The notes under the pieces: generated by a model
Databases searched by the model: none
Told to the model about the DNA's origin: nothing
Seen by the model: the letters and a program-made list of their open reading frames with translations, nothing else
Source of the DNA: CADEEN01 sp963840805
GTDB taxonomy: Bacteria; Pseudomonadota; Gammaproteobacteria; Burkholderiales; Burkholderiaceae_C
Length of the DNA: 64,000 nt
NCBI GenBank assembly: GCA_963840805.1
Contig: CAWJAJ010000016.1
Coordinates: forward strand, 360,857 to 424,856
Direction of reading: 5' to 3'
Translations under genes and position numbers: made by a program
In this document: piece by piece, positions 32,216-42,326 of the stretch
Layout: the number at the start of each line of letters is the position of its first letter
How positions within the stretch are numbered: position 1 is the stretch's first letter

Positions 32216-32672
32216 TGAAGTCTCCTTGGTCGGCTCGGGGATGGCAGGCGGCGCAGTTCGCCGCGCTCTTCACGGCCGGCAGCTTCCAGGTGGCGGCAGG
32301 CACCTCGTCGTGCTCGCGCACGAACCACGCCGAGCGGGTGATGCGGTCTTGCGGCGGTGCCTCGCGCGCACGCTGGTCCGTGCCGGCGTGGGCGACGAGC
32401 CAGGCCGACAGTTCCCTGGCGGTGGCCGCGTCCAGCGAGGCGTCGGTGCCGAAGTGGCGCGGCAGGTTGGCCATCAGGCGCTGCCACGACGCCGCCGGCA
32501 GCAGGCCGGGCGGATAGGCCACATGGCAGGCCGCGCATTCCTGCTGGTACTTCGGCAGCAGCGGCACGCGCGGCGCGCGCGCGTCGTCGTCGGCCAGCGC
32601 GGCGCCGGCGACGCCGACAGCGACGAAGCCGAATGCCATGCGCCACGCGCGCAGGAAGGATCGAAGGGTCAT
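32187..32672 (-). CDS. Diheme cytochrome c (DHC)
   Basis: Periplasmic cytochrome of 161 residues with a signal peptide (WRMAFGFVAVGVAGAALA). Two heme motifs: CAACH at residues 46-50 and CAACH at 140-144. The second lies at the C-terminal end, followed by PRADQGDFNEHDIRIPR, which is typical of DHC proteins encoded beside SHP. DHC is the physiological electron donor to SHP in Rhodobacter sphaeroides. I chose the ATG at 32672 with CGGAGA upstream. Overlaps the cytochrome b561 gene. Intact. Confidence 0.88.
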   Translation of the reverse strand: MTLRSFLRAWRMAFGFVAVGVAGAALADDDARAPRVPLLPKYQQECAACHVAYPPGLLPAASWQRLMANLPRHFGTDASLDAATARELSAWLVAHAGTDQRAREAPPQDRITRSAWFVREHDEVPAATWKLPAVKSAANCAACHPRADQGDFNEHDIRIPR

Positions 32673-32700
32673 CGGGGTTCTCCGCATGAGGGGCGACCGG

Positions 32701-33111
32701 TCAGGGCTTGAGCGTCAGCAGCCAGCTCAGCACGTCGGCCTTCTCGGCCGCGCTGCACTCGCGGCCGAGCACGTCGTTGCAGTTGCGGCGGAACCACTTC
32801 TCGGTCTTCGCCGGATCCGTGAAACGCTGCGCATTGAACGCCGGCGCCAGCGCGTCGATCGGCTTGCCGGTCGACGCGTGCTTGCCGGCCTGCGTCGGCA
32901 CGGCGCCGTGGCACGACGCGCAGCTCCATTCCCGGCCATGGCGCGTGGTGAACAACTGTTGGCCACGCGCCGGCACGGCCGGCGCTGCGGCCTGCGCGGT
33001 GTAGCCGGCCAGCAGTTCGGCCGGCGTGGCCGCCTGCACCGCGGGTGCCATGCACTGGCCGGCCACCGATAGGACCACCAGCGCGGATCGAAGGGACAGA
33101 ACGGTTCGCAT
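32701..33111 (-). CDS. SHP-type oxygen-binding cytochrome c (DUF1924)
   Basis: Small secreted monoheme cytochrome of 136 residues. Signal peptide to AVQAATPAE, heme motif CASCH at residues 64-68, then the SHP-specific region WFRRNCNDVLGREC (residues 106-119). Asn110 is the probable sixth ligand, and Cys111 and Cys119 can form the disulfide known in SHP. SHP binds oxygen, nitric oxide and other small ligands through the Asn-ligated heme, and its role in the cell is unsettled. First gene of a five-gene operon with DHC, cytochrome b561 and a two-component system. Confidence 0.88.
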   Translation of the reverse strand: MRTVLSLRSALVVLSVAGQCMAPAVQAATPAELLAGYTAQAAAPAVPARGQQLFTTRHGREWSCASCHGAVPTQAGKHASTGKPIDALAPAFNAQRFTDPAKTEKWFRRNCNDVLGRECSAAEKADVLSWLLTLKP

Positions 33112-33144
33112 CGCAACTCCTTGGCCGCGATGGTCGGGCGCGCG

Positions 33145-33162
33145 GATTAGCGCAGTCTTAAG
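33145..33162 (-). promoter_or_regulatory. Possible response-regulator site upstream of the shp operon
   Basis: The sequence GATTAGCGCAGTCTTAAG, 34-51 bases before the shp ATG, contains a CTTAAG half-site and a degenerate second half (ATTAG) one helical turn away. PmrA/QseB-type regulators bind CTTAAG-N5-CTTAAG. Spacing here is one base longer, so the match is imperfect. It is proposed because a QseB/PmrA-like regulator is in the same operon. Confidence 0.25.
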
Positions 33163-33315
33163 GGATGCCGACGCGACGCCGGCCCGCGGCCCGACCATTC
33201 GCCGTGCATGGCCATTGGACCGCGCCGCGGCCCGGGCGTAGCATTTTCAATTCCGCGCCTCGTGCCGCGGGCGCGGCACGGCGACACCACCCGACTTTCT
33301 TCACTGGAGGGTCAC

Positions 33316-33918
33316 ATGGGCTATCACCTCGAGGGTCGTCTGCTGGAAGTCTGCAACTGCAATGTGCTGTGTCCTTGCTGGATCGGCGAGGATCCCGACA
33401 ACGGGACCTGCGACACCATCGTGTCGTGGCGCGTCGACAAGGGCACGATCGACGGCGTCGACGTCGGTGGCCTGACCATCGCCGCAGTGGCTCACGTGCC
33501 GGGCAACATCCTGCAAGGCAACTGGACCGCGGCGATCTTCGTCGACGAGAAGGCCTCGAAGGCCCAGGAAGCGGCACTGCTGAAGGTCTACACCGGCCAG
33601 GCCGGCGGACCGGTCGCCGACCTGGCCAAGCTGATCGGCAAGGTGGTGTCGGTCGAGCGCGCACCGATCCGCTTCGAAGTTCAGGGGGGCCACGGTACGC
33701 TGCAGATCGGCACCAACTACTACGCCGAACTCGAACCGTATGTCGGCGCCAGCGGCGCCAAGACCACCCTGTCGGAGACGGTCTTCTCGACAGTGCCGGG
33801 CGCGCCGGTGTTCGTCGGCAAGGCGCCGATCTACCGCTCGAAGAATGCCGCGCTGGGCATCAACCTCGACATCAAGGGCAAGAACGCGCTGCAAAGCACG
33901 TTCATGTTCGACGCCTGA
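33316..33918 (+). CDS. DUF1326 protein
   Basis: Protein of 200 residues with the DUF1326 N-terminus MGYHLEGRLLEVCNCNVLCP: a Cys-rich CNCNVLCPCW (residues 13-22) suited to metal binding, followed by an all-beta domain. Strong ribosome site GGAGGGTCAC-ATG. Intact. It precedes a DUF2182 membrane protein, a pairing seen repeatedly in proteobacteria. Biochemical function is not established; the Cys cluster plus a His/Cys-rich membrane partner suggests metal (perhaps copper) handling, which is an inference. Confidence 0.88.
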   Translation: MGYHLEGRLLEVCNCNVLCPCWIGEDPDNGTCDTIVSWRVDKGTIDGVDVGGLTIAAVAHVPGNILQGNWTAAIFVDEKASKAQEAALLKVYTGQAGGPVADLAKLIGKVVSVERAPIRFEVQGGHGTLQIGTNYYAELEPYVGASGAKTTLSETVFSTVPGAPVFVGKAPIYRSKNAALGINLDIKGKNALQSTFMFDA

Positions 33919-34080
33919 AATGACAGCCCCAAGACGCCTGCGGCGTCGCCCCCCAAGGGGAGCTCAGGCCGCTTGGGAGCGGCCCGGCGCGGCCTGAAAT
34001 GACCGCCCCAAGACGCCTGCGGCGTCGCCCCCCCAAGGGGGGCTCAGGCCGCTTGGGAGCGGCCCGGCGCGGCCTGAGAT
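33914..34080. repeat. Tandem pair of a ~79-base intergenic repeat
   Basis: Two nearly identical units, 33914-33992 and 33993-34072, each starting CCTGAAATGAC and containing CCCCAAGACGCCTGCGGCGTC, CCCCAAGGGG and CAGGCCGCTTGGGAGCGGCC. The parts are themselves palindromic. The first unit begins on the stop codon of the DUF1326 gene. Related copies lie at 36478-36550 (inverted, inside lolD) and near 63743. Confidence 0.85.
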
Positions 34081-34106
34081 CGCCTTGAGTCGCCGGCCCG
34101 CGCGCC

Positions 34107-34901
34107 ATGCCCGTCAGCGCGTCGCGTCACCGCCGCGTCTTCCTGCCGTTGCTGGCCGCGCTGGTGGCGCTGGCGTGGGCGGCGCTGTGGGCCTGGGCGG
34201 CGAGCCCCTATGGGCGCTATCTCGACCACGGCGACTGGACCGCCGAGGGGCCGGTCGCGCTGCTGTGCGCCGCCATCCCGGGCGGCACGCTGCTCGTGCC
34301 GGCGGCGCTCGCCGGCTTGGCCTGGATGCTGATGATCGCCGCGATGATGCTGCCGACCGCGCTGCCGCTGTTCAACGCCTTCGACCGCCTCGTCGCCGCG
34401 CGCACCGACCGGCTGCACCTGCTCGCCCTGCTCGGCTTGGGTTATGTGGCGGCCTGGGCCGGCTTCGGCGTGCTGGCGCATGCGCTGCACGGGCTGTTGC
34501 TGGCCTCGGTCGACCGGGTGCCGCTGCTGGCGCGCCACGCGTGGCTGATCGGCGCGGCCACCATCGCCGGCGCCGGCGCCTTCCAGTTCAGCCGCCTCAA
34601 GCACCGTTGCCTCGACAAGTGCCGCACGCCGCTCAGCTTCGTCATCGAGCATTGGCGCGGGCGGCAACAGGCCCGGCAGGCCTTCATGCTCGGTGCCCAC
34701 CACGGCCTGTTCTGCGTCGGCTGCTGCTGGGCGCTGATGCTGCTGATGTTCGTCGTCGGCGCCGGCAACCTCGGCTGGATGTTGCTGCTGGCGGCGCTGA
34801 TGGCGATCGAGAAGAACCTGCCCTGGGGCCGGCGCCTCAGCGCTCCGCTCGGCTTCGCGCTGCTCGCCGGGGCCGTGCTGCTGGTGGCGATGCGCGCATG
34901 A
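34107..34901 (+). CDS. DUF2182 integral membrane protein
   Basis: Membrane protein of 264 residues with about six helices (FLPLLAALVALAWAALWAWA, LAWMLMIAAMMLPTALPLF, LLGLGYVAAWAGFGVLAHAL and others). Conserved motifs are MMLPTALPL, the HRCLDKCRTP loop with Cys and His, and GLFCVGCCWALMLLMF. These fit DUF2182, described as predicted metal-binding membrane proteins. It follows the DUF1326 gene after the tandem repeat and probably works with it. Intact. Confidence 0.87.
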   Translation: MPVSASRHRRVFLPLLAALVALAWAALWAWAASPYGRYLDHGDWTAEGPVALLCAAIPGGTLLVPAALAGLAWMLMIAAMMLPTALPLFNAFDRLVAARTDRLHLLALLGLGYVAAWAGFGVLAHALHGLLLASVDRVPLLARHAWLIGAATIAGAGAFQFSRLKHRCLDKCRTPLSFVIEHWRGRQQARQAFMLGAHHGLFCVGCCWALMLLMFVVGAGNLGWMLLLAALMAIEKNLPWGRRLSAPLGFALLAGAVLLVAMRA

Positions 34902-34917
34902 CGATGCCGGGGCTGCC

Positions 34918-35793
34918 TTGACGCCGCTGCGCACCCTCGCGCTGACCGGCGTGGCGATGCTGGCTTTCGCCGCCAACTCGCTGCTGTGCCGGCTCGCGTT
35001 GCAGCAGGCCAGCATCGACCCGGCCAGCTTTGCCAGCGTGCGTCTGGTGTCGGGCGCGCTGATGCTCGCCGCGATCGTCAGGTGGCGGCTGCAGCCCGGT
35101 TCGCCAGCCCCGGCGCAACCCGACTGGCTGGCCGCCGCGATGCTGTGGACCTACGTGGCCTGCTTCTCGTTCGCCTACCTGACGCTGGCCGCCGGCACCG
35201 GCGCACTGATCCTGTTCGGTGCCGTGCAGATGACGATGTTCGGCGTCGGCCTGCGCGCCGGCGAACGCTTCACGGCGGCCGCCTGGACCGGCCTGACACT
35301 GGCGGTGGCGGGCCTGCTGTACCTGGTTTCACCCGGACTCGCCGCGCCCGACCCATTGGGCGCGGCGCTGATGGCCGCGGCCGGCATCGCCTGGGGCATC
35401 TACTCGCTGCGCGGGCGCCGCACCACCACGCCGCTCGCCGCCACCGCAGCCAACTTCCTGCGCGCGGTGCCGCTGGCCTTGATTGTGAGCCTGGTGTTCG
35501 TGATGCGCTTTCATGCCGAGCCCGCCGGCCTGGCACTGGCCGTGGCCTCCGGCGCGCTGACCTCGGGCCTGGGCTATGTGATCTGGTATGCCGCACTGCC
35601 CGGGCTGTCGGCGCTGCGGGCGGCGACGGTGCAGTTGTCGGTGCCACCGCTGGCCGCCTTCGGTGGCGTGCTGCTGCTGGCCGAGTCGATGTCGCTGCGC
35701 CTGGTGCTGGCGTCGCTGGCGATCCTCGGCGGCGTTGCACTCGTGCTGGCCAGCCGTGCCAGAGCCGCGCCGGCCACGACCCGGCGCCGCTGA
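34918..35793 (+). CDS. EamA-family (DMT) transporter
   Basis: Ten-helix drug/metabolite transporter-type permease of 291 residues with two EamA repeats: NSLLCRLALQQASIDPASFA in repeat one and GLGYVIWYAALPGLSALRAA in repeat two. The start appears to be TTG at 34918, because the sequence MTPLRTLALTGVAMLAFAAN matches the family N-terminus and no ATG lies nearby upstream. It begins 16 bases after the DUF2182 stop, so it may share its transcript. Probable exporter of a metabolite; substrate unknown. Confidence 0.85.
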   Translation: MTPLRTLALTGVAMLAFAANSLLCRLALQQASIDPASFASVRLVSGALMLAAIVRWRLQPGSPAPAQPDWLAAAMLWTYVACFSFAYLTLAAGTGALILFGAVQMTMFGVGLRAGERFTAAAWTGLTLAVAGLLYLVSPGLAAPDPLGAALMAAAGIAWGIYSLRGRRTTTPLAATAANFLRAVPLALIVSLVFVMRFHAEPAGLALAVASGALTSGLGYVIWYAALPGLSALRAATVQLSVPPLAAFGGVLLLAESMSLRLVLASLAILGGVALVLASRARAAPATTRRR

Positions 35794-35809
35794 GCACACG
35801 GCAGCGCGC

Positions 35810-36554
<745 letters not shown>

Positions 36555-36562
<8 letters not shown>

Positions 36563-37817
36563 AACGCAGCGCCTCGGCCGGGTTGACGCGGCTGGCGCGC
36601 CAGCTCGGGTAGATCGTGGCCACGAAGGCCAGCGCCAGCGCAATGGCCGCGATCGGCACGATGTCGCCCCATTGCGGGTCGCTCGGCATGCGGCTGATGA
36701 CGTAGATGCTGGCCGGCAGGAAGCTCGTCGACAGCAGCCGTTCGAGCGCCGGCACCAGCGTGCCGATGTTGAATGCGACCAGCAGCCCGAGCGCGACGCC
36801 GGCGGCGGTGCCGGCGATGCCCGAGGTCGCGCCCTGGATCATGAAGATGCCCATGATCGAGCGCGGGCTGGCGCCGAGCGTGCGCAGGATCGCGATGTCG
36901 GCGCGCTTGTCGGTCACCGTCATCACCAGCGTGCTGACCAGGTTGAACGCCGCCACCGCGACGATCAGCGTCAGGATGATGAACATCAGCCGCTTCTCGA
37001 GCTGCACCGCGTCGAACCAGTTGCGGTTGGTGCGCGTCCAGTCGCGCACGCTGATGTGGGCCGGCAGCACCCGCGCCAGTTGCCCGGCCACCGCGCGTGC
37101 GGCCTGTGCGTCCGTGAGCTTCAGCTGCACGCCGGTCGGCCCCTCGACGCGCAACAGGCGCGCCGCGTCGTCGAGGTGGATCAGCGCCAGCGCGCTGTCG
37201 TATTCGTAGTGGCCGGCCTCGAAGGTGCCGGCCACCGTGAACTGCTTCAGGCGCGGCACGATGCCGGCCGGCGTGATCTGCCCGCCCGGCGTGACGACAG
37301 TGAGCTTGTCGCCCTCGCGCACGCCGAGCGCACGCGCCAGCTCGATGCCGAGCACGATGTTCCATTCGCCCGGCTTGAGCTTGGCGAAGGTGGTGGCCTG
37401 CAGCTGCGCGGCCAGCGGCGTGACGCTGGCCTCCTCGGCCGGCGCGATGCCGCGCAGCAGCGCGCCGCGCATGTCTTCGCCGCGCGCCACCAGCACCTGC
37501 GCGGCAACGAACGGCGCCGCCCCGACCACCAGCCCGGGCGCGGCGGCACGCGCCTGTTCGGCCACCGCACGCCAGTCGGGCAACGCAGCGCCCTGCGCAT
37601 CGAACAGTTCGATGTGCGCGATCACGCTCAGCATGCGGTCGCGCACCTCCTTCTGGAAACCGTTCATCACCGACAGCACGATGATCAGCGCCGCCACGCC
37701 GAGCGCGATGCCGAGCATCGACACGCCGGAGATGAAGGAGATGAACCCGTTGCGCCGGCCGGTGCGCCCGGCGCGCGTGTAGCGCCAGCCGATCTGCCAC
37801 TCGTAGGGGGTGTTCAT
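36555..37817 (-). CDS. lolC: Lipoprotein-releasing ABC transporter permease LolC/E
   Basis: Permease of 420 residues: N-terminal YEWQIGWRYTRAGRTGRRNG, first helix FISGVSMLGIALGVAALIIVLSV region, a large periplasmic MacB-like domain, then three C-terminal helices including FNLVSTLVMTVTDKRADIAI and PSWRASRVNPAEALRYE. These are the classic LolC/LolE features. Only one permease gene is present, so the complex may be the LolF type with a single permease. Followed by overlapping lolD. Essential for outer-membrane lipoprotein transport. Intact. Confidence 0.9.
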
Positions 37818-37862
37818 TGCGGCGGCATGCTAGCAGGCGATGTTCGCGGCATTGCCGCCCCC

Positions 37863-37880
37863 TTATGCGTTGCTGATGCG
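37863..37880 (+). promoter_or_regulatory. Direct-repeat motif before the KdpD-like kinase gene
   Basis: TTATGCG-TTGC-TGATGCG: two heptamers with an 11-base period, ending 21 bases before the kinase ATG. A near-identical copy stands before kup at 40233-40250. The period of one helical turn is typical of OmpR-family sites, and the form resembles the Escherichia coli KdpE site (TTATAC repeats with the same period, from memory). Candidate KdpE-like operator. Confidence 0.6.
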
Positions 37881-37901
37881 GGTCCTGCTAGTGTGCTCAA
37901 T

Positions 37902-39498
37902 ATGGATCGGCAGCTTCCCTTGCCTTCGCGCGCAACGCTCATTGCGCTGGCCTGGCCTGCGGCGCTGGTGTGGGCTGCCGGCTGGGGAGCCATGCTGCTG
38001 CTCGACGGCCAGGTCGACCTGGCCAACCTGGCGATGGTGCTGGTGCTGAGCTCGGCGCTCGCATCGCTGTGGTTGCCGGCCTGGCTGTCCGCGCTCGCCG
38101 GTGCGGCTGCGGTGATGGCATTCAACTGGACCTTCGTACCGCCGCGCGGTGCGTTCACGGTGGGCCTGCACCAGCATGCGCTGCTGCTCGGCGCGATGCT
38201 GATCGTGAATGGGATCATCGCCGCGCTGATGGCCGCCCTGCGTCGCCAGGCGCGCCGCGCCGAGCGCCACGCGATGCGTGCCGAGCACTTGCGCGCCTGG
38301 GGCGACACCCTGCGCGACGCCGTCGATCCGCTGGCGCAGGCCGGTGCATTGCACACCGCGCTCGCCGAGGCCTCGAACGGGCCGGTCGCGCTGCTGGTGC
38401 TGAAGGACCACGCGCCCGGCGCCCGCCAGGCCGACGACGACGCCCTCGTGCTGCGCGTCGGCGACGCCGATGCCGACCAGTGGGCCGGGCTCTGGCACTG
38501 CCTGCGCCAAGGCCAGGCCATGGGCCCCGGCACCGGCCGCCACGAAGAACTGGCCGACGGGTACCTGCCGCTGCGCGGCCGCGGCGTCACGCTCGGTGCC
38601 GCGGTCTTGCGCGGGCGCGGTGACCCGTCGCGCAGCGACCCCGAGCTGCGGGCCCATGCGCAGGCCTTGTGCGACCAGCTGGGCCTGGCCCTGCAACGTG
38701 CGCTGGCCAGCCGCGACGAGCAGCGCGCGCGCGAGCAGGCGCAGGCGCAGGGCGTGCGCAATGCCTTGCTCGCGGCGATCTCGCACGACTACCGCACGCC
38801 GCTGGCCACGATCATGAGCGCGGCATCGTCGCTCGACGAGCAGGCGGATCGCATGGACGCGGCGCAGCGTCGTCGGCTGGCCCGCAGCATCGTCGACGAA
38901 GCGGCGCAACTCAGCCGGCTGACCGACAACACCCTGCAGCTGGCGCGCCTCGACGCGCCCGACGTCAGCCTGCGCTGCGAATGGGAGTCGGCCGAGGAGA
39001 TCGTCGGTGCGGTTCTGCGCCATGCGCGCCGGCACGATCCGACGCGACGTGTGCGGGCGCGGCTCGAACCCGATCTGCCGCTGCTGTGGTGCGACGCGAT
39101 GCTGATGGCGCAGCTGCTCGACAACCTGGTCGACAACGCACTCAAGTACAGCCCGGCAGCAGGCGCCGGTCGAGATCCTGGTGCATCGCCGCGGCGAGCA
39201 CATCGTGCTGGCGGTGCGCGACCGGGGTCCCGGCGTCGCGCCGGCGTGGCGCGACCGCATCTTCGACGTCTTCCACCGCGGCGCGCCGCCGATGCCGGGC
39301 GCCGCGGCAGAGTCGCCGGCGCAGGCGGCGAGGCCGGGCGCCGGCGTCGGCCTCGCCGTGTGCCGTGCGATCGCGCGCGCGCATGGCGGCGAACTGCGCC
39401 TGCGGCCGCGCGGCCATGGCGGCTGCGCCTTCGAGTGCGAATTGCCGGTCCACGCAGCGCCCAGCCCCGCCGCCGCCGAAGCGGATGCCCCCTCATGA
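37902..39498 (+). CDS. Short KdpD-like sensor histidine kinase (one frameshift)
   Basis: About 531 residues against ~890 for full KdpD. It starts directly with the four-helix DUF4118 membrane domain (residues ~10-110; AFNWTFVPPRGAFTVG is a KdpD signature), then a GAF-like part, the H-box AAISHDYRTPLATIMSAAS, N-box DNLVDNALKYSP, G1 DRGPGVAP and G2 GAGVGLAVCRAIARAHGG. The N-terminal KdpD Walker and USP domains are absent. One extra base near 39165 breaks the frame before G1. The stop overlaps the ATG of the response regulator (ATGA). Likely senses potassium or turgor to control the nearby kup gene. Confidence 0.85.
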
Positions 39499-40217
39499 GC
39501 CTGCGCGTGCTGCTGGTCGAGGACGATCGCGAATTGCGCACGACCCTGCGCGATGCGCTCGCGATCGAGGGCTACGAGGTTCTCACGGCCGCGAGCCTGT
39601 CGGAGGGCCTGGCGCTGGTGGCCCATGCCGCCGCGCCCGTTCACTGGGCCAACGATGCCGGCCTCGATCTGGTGATCCTCGACCTCGGCCTGCCCGACGG
39701 CGACGGCGAGATGCTGCTGGCCAGATTGCGGCAGCGCCATTCGATCCCGCTGATCGTGATTTCGGCGCGGCAGGCCGAAGGCCAGAAGATCCGCCTGCTC
39801 GACGCCGGAGCGGACGACTACCTGGTCAAGCCGTTCAGCATCGGCGAGTTGCTCGCTCGCATGCGGGTGGCGTTGCGCCATCGCGGTACCACCGTGCAGC
39901 CGGCGCTGACACATTACCGGCACACCGGCCTGACGGTGGACCTGGTCACCCAACGGGTGGTTCGGGACGGCCAGGCCGTGCACCTGACGCCCACCGAATT
40001 CAAGCTGCTGGCGCGCCTGGTGCGCAGTGCCGGACAGGTCGTGACGCACCGCCAGTTGCTGGCCGACGTGTGGGGCGCCGAGTTCGTCGCGCATACCCAT
40101 TACCTGCGCCTGTACATGGCCCAGTTGCGCGCCAAGCTGGAGGCCGAGCCGGCCGAGCCGCGGCGCCTGCTCACCGAGCCGGGGGTCGGCTACCGGCTGG
40201 TCGAGCCCGAGGCGTGA
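39495..40217 (+). CDS. KdpE-like response regulator
   Basis: OmpR-family regulator of 240 residues, intact: VLLVEDDRELRTTLRDAL (acidic pocket), phospho-Asp in LVILDLGLPDGDG, VISARQAEGQKIRLLDAGAD (the KdpE-typical block), YLVKPFSIGELLARMRVAL, and the winged helix HLTPTEFKLLARLVRSAGQV through TEPGVGYRLVEPEA. It has the closest resemblance to KdpE. Coupled to the kinase by ATGA. The potassium transporter gene kup follows 87 bases later with the same direct-repeat motif in front, so it probably regulates both its own operon and kup. Confidence 0.9.
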   Translation: MSLRVLLVEDDRELRTTLRDALAIEGYEVLTAASLSEGLALVAHAAAPVHWANDAGLDLVILDLGLPDGDGEMLLARLRQRHSIPLIVISARQAEGQKIRLLDAGADDYLVKPFSIGELLARMRVALRHRGTTVQPALTHYRHTGLTVDLVTQRVVRDGQAVHLTPTEFKLLARLVRSAGQVVTHRQLLADVWGAEFVAHTHYLRLYMAQLRAKLEAEPAEPRRLLTEPGVGYRLVEPEA

Positions 40218-40232
40218 TCGCCCCGGCGACGC

Positions 40233-40250
40233 TTATGCGTTCCTGATGGG
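40233..40250 (+). promoter_or_regulatory. Direct-repeat motif before kup
   Basis: TTATGCG-TTCC-TGATGGG, 16 of 18 positions identical to 37863-37880 before the kinase gene. Same 11-base period. It lies 54 bases upstream of the kup ATG, in the short gap after the response-regulator stop. Candidate binding site for that regulator. Confidence 0.6.
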
Positions 40251-40304
40251 TGGTCGGGCACGCTGACGCTTCGACCCACTCTTCGCCCGTTGCACGGGCC
40301 TCTC

Positions 40305-42228
40305 ATGTCGATCCTGCTTGCCCGCGGCGCTGCAGCCGCCGCCCCTGCCCCCGCCGCTGACCCGAGACGCCAGGGTTTGGCTGGACTCACGCTGGCAGCG
40401 ATCGGCGTGGTCTACGGCGACATCGGTACCAGCCCGCTGTACACCGTGAAGGAGATCTTTGCGCCGACCACGGGGGTGGCGCTCAACACCGCCAACCTGG
40501 TCGGCGCGGTGTCGTGCATCTTCTGGGCGCTGATGATCGTGGTGACGCTGAAATACGTGATCCTGATCCTGCGCGCCGACAACCGCGGCGAAGGCGGCGT
40601 GCTTGGCGCTGACGGCGCTGGCCACGCATGCGGTCGCCGAGCGACCGGCGCTGCGCAACGCGCTGCTGCTGTTCGGCGGCTGCGGCGCCACGCTCTTCTA
40701 CGGCGACAGCGTGATCACGCCGGCGATCTCGGTGCTGGGCGCGATGGAGGGTCTCGAGATCGCCACGCCGGCGCTGAAGGCCTACGTCGTGCCGGTGTCG
40801 CTGGCCATTCTGTTCGGGCTCTTCGTGGTCCAGCGTTTGGGTACCGCGGCGGTGGGCAAGATGTTCGGGCCGATCATCTCACTGTGGTTCTTGACGCTGG
40901 CCGTCACCGGCGTGATGCACATCGCCGCCCAGCCGGCGATCCTGGCCGCGCTCGATCCTTTGCAGGCCTGGCATTTCCTCAACGCACGCGGCTGGCATGT
41001 CTTCGCCGCCGTGGGCGCGATCGTGCTGGCGCTCACCGGTGCCGAAGCGCTGTATGCCGACATGGGCCACTTCGGCCGCAAGCCGATCCAGTTCGCCTGG
41101 CTCGGCTTCGTGCTGCCGGCGTTGGCGCTGAACTACATGGGCCAGGGGGCGCTGCTGATGGCCGACCCGTCGGCGATCGAGAACCCGTTCTATCGCCTGT
41201 TCCCGCAGAGCCTGATCTGGCCGGCGCTGGGCCTGGCCACGCTGGCCGCGATCATCGCGTCACAGGCGGTGATCTCGGGCGCCTATTCGATGACGCGCCA
41301 AGCGATTCAGCTCGGTTTCCTGCCGCGTATGACGGTGCGCCACACCTCGGCGCGCGAGGCCGGGCAGATCTACATGCCAGCCGTCAACTGGGCGTTGCTG
41401 GCCGGCGTAGTCGCTTCCGTATTGGCATTCGGCGGTTCGTCGGCGTTGGCCGGCGCCTACGGCATCGCCGTCACGCTGACGATGATGATCACGACGCTGC
41501 TGACCTACTTCGTCGTACGCGACGGCTGGCACCTGCCCGCGCCGGTGGCGATCGGCGCGACGGCGTTCTTCCTCGCGGTCGATGCGCTGCTGGTAGCCGG
41601 TTGCGCGGTGAAGTTCTTCGACGGTGGCTGGTTCCCGCTGGCGATGGGTGGGCTGCTGTTCGTCGCCATGAGCACCTGGCAACGCGGCCGCGCATTGACG
41701 CTGGAGGCGATCCGCAGCGGCGGCATCGGGCTGCAGGACTTCATCGACCAGCTGGACCCGGCCACCGCGTCGCACGCGGCGCGCGTCGCGGTCTACGCAG
41801 TGGCCGACCCGAGCACGGTGCCGCAGGCCTTGCTGCACAACCTCAAGCACAACCAGGTGCTGCACGAGCGCAACGTGATCCTGACGGTCCGCTTCCACGA
41901 TGTGCCGTGGGTCGGCATGGCGGAGCGCGTACAGGTCGAGCCGCTGGGCCATGGCTTCTGGCGCGTGACGCTGAACTTCGGTTTCATGAACACGCCCGAT
42001 GTGCCGAAGGCACTGAAGCTGTGCGAGGCGCAGGGCCTGCCGATTCCGCCCTTCGAGACCAGCTACTTCCTCAGCCGCGAAACCATCGTGCCCACGTCGG
42101 GCGCCGGCATGGCCCGTTGGCGGCAGCGCCTGTTTGCGGCGATGAGCCGCAATGCGAGCAGCGTCGCCGAATATTTCAGGCTGCCGGACAACGCGGTGAT
42201 CGAATTGGGAACACGGGTGCAGGTCTAG
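40305..42228 (+). CDS. kup: Low-affinity potassium transporter Kup (one frameshift)
   Basis: KUP/HAK/KT potassium-proton symporter of ~640 residues with twelve helices. Family blocks: GVVYGDIGTSPLYTVKE (residues ~37-53), ADNRGEGGVLAL after correction, GGCGATLFYGDSVITPAISV, EALYADMGHFGRKPIQ, NYMGQGALL and the C-terminal soluble domain ending SRNASSVAEYFRLPDNAVIE. One extra base near 40603 (GTGCTTGGCGCTG) interrupts the frame. The ATG at 40305 fits the family; a TTG at 40290 is in frame. Preceded by a KdpDE-like two-component system. No kdpFABC genes are in the window. Confidence 0.92.
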
Positions 42229-42326
42229 GGAAAACCACCGTCTGCCCGATACGCGGCTACTACCCATGCCGCGGCGGACGGCGAACAATGCGGTTTTCTG
42301 CAACCCATTCTCGAAAGGGCATGACC

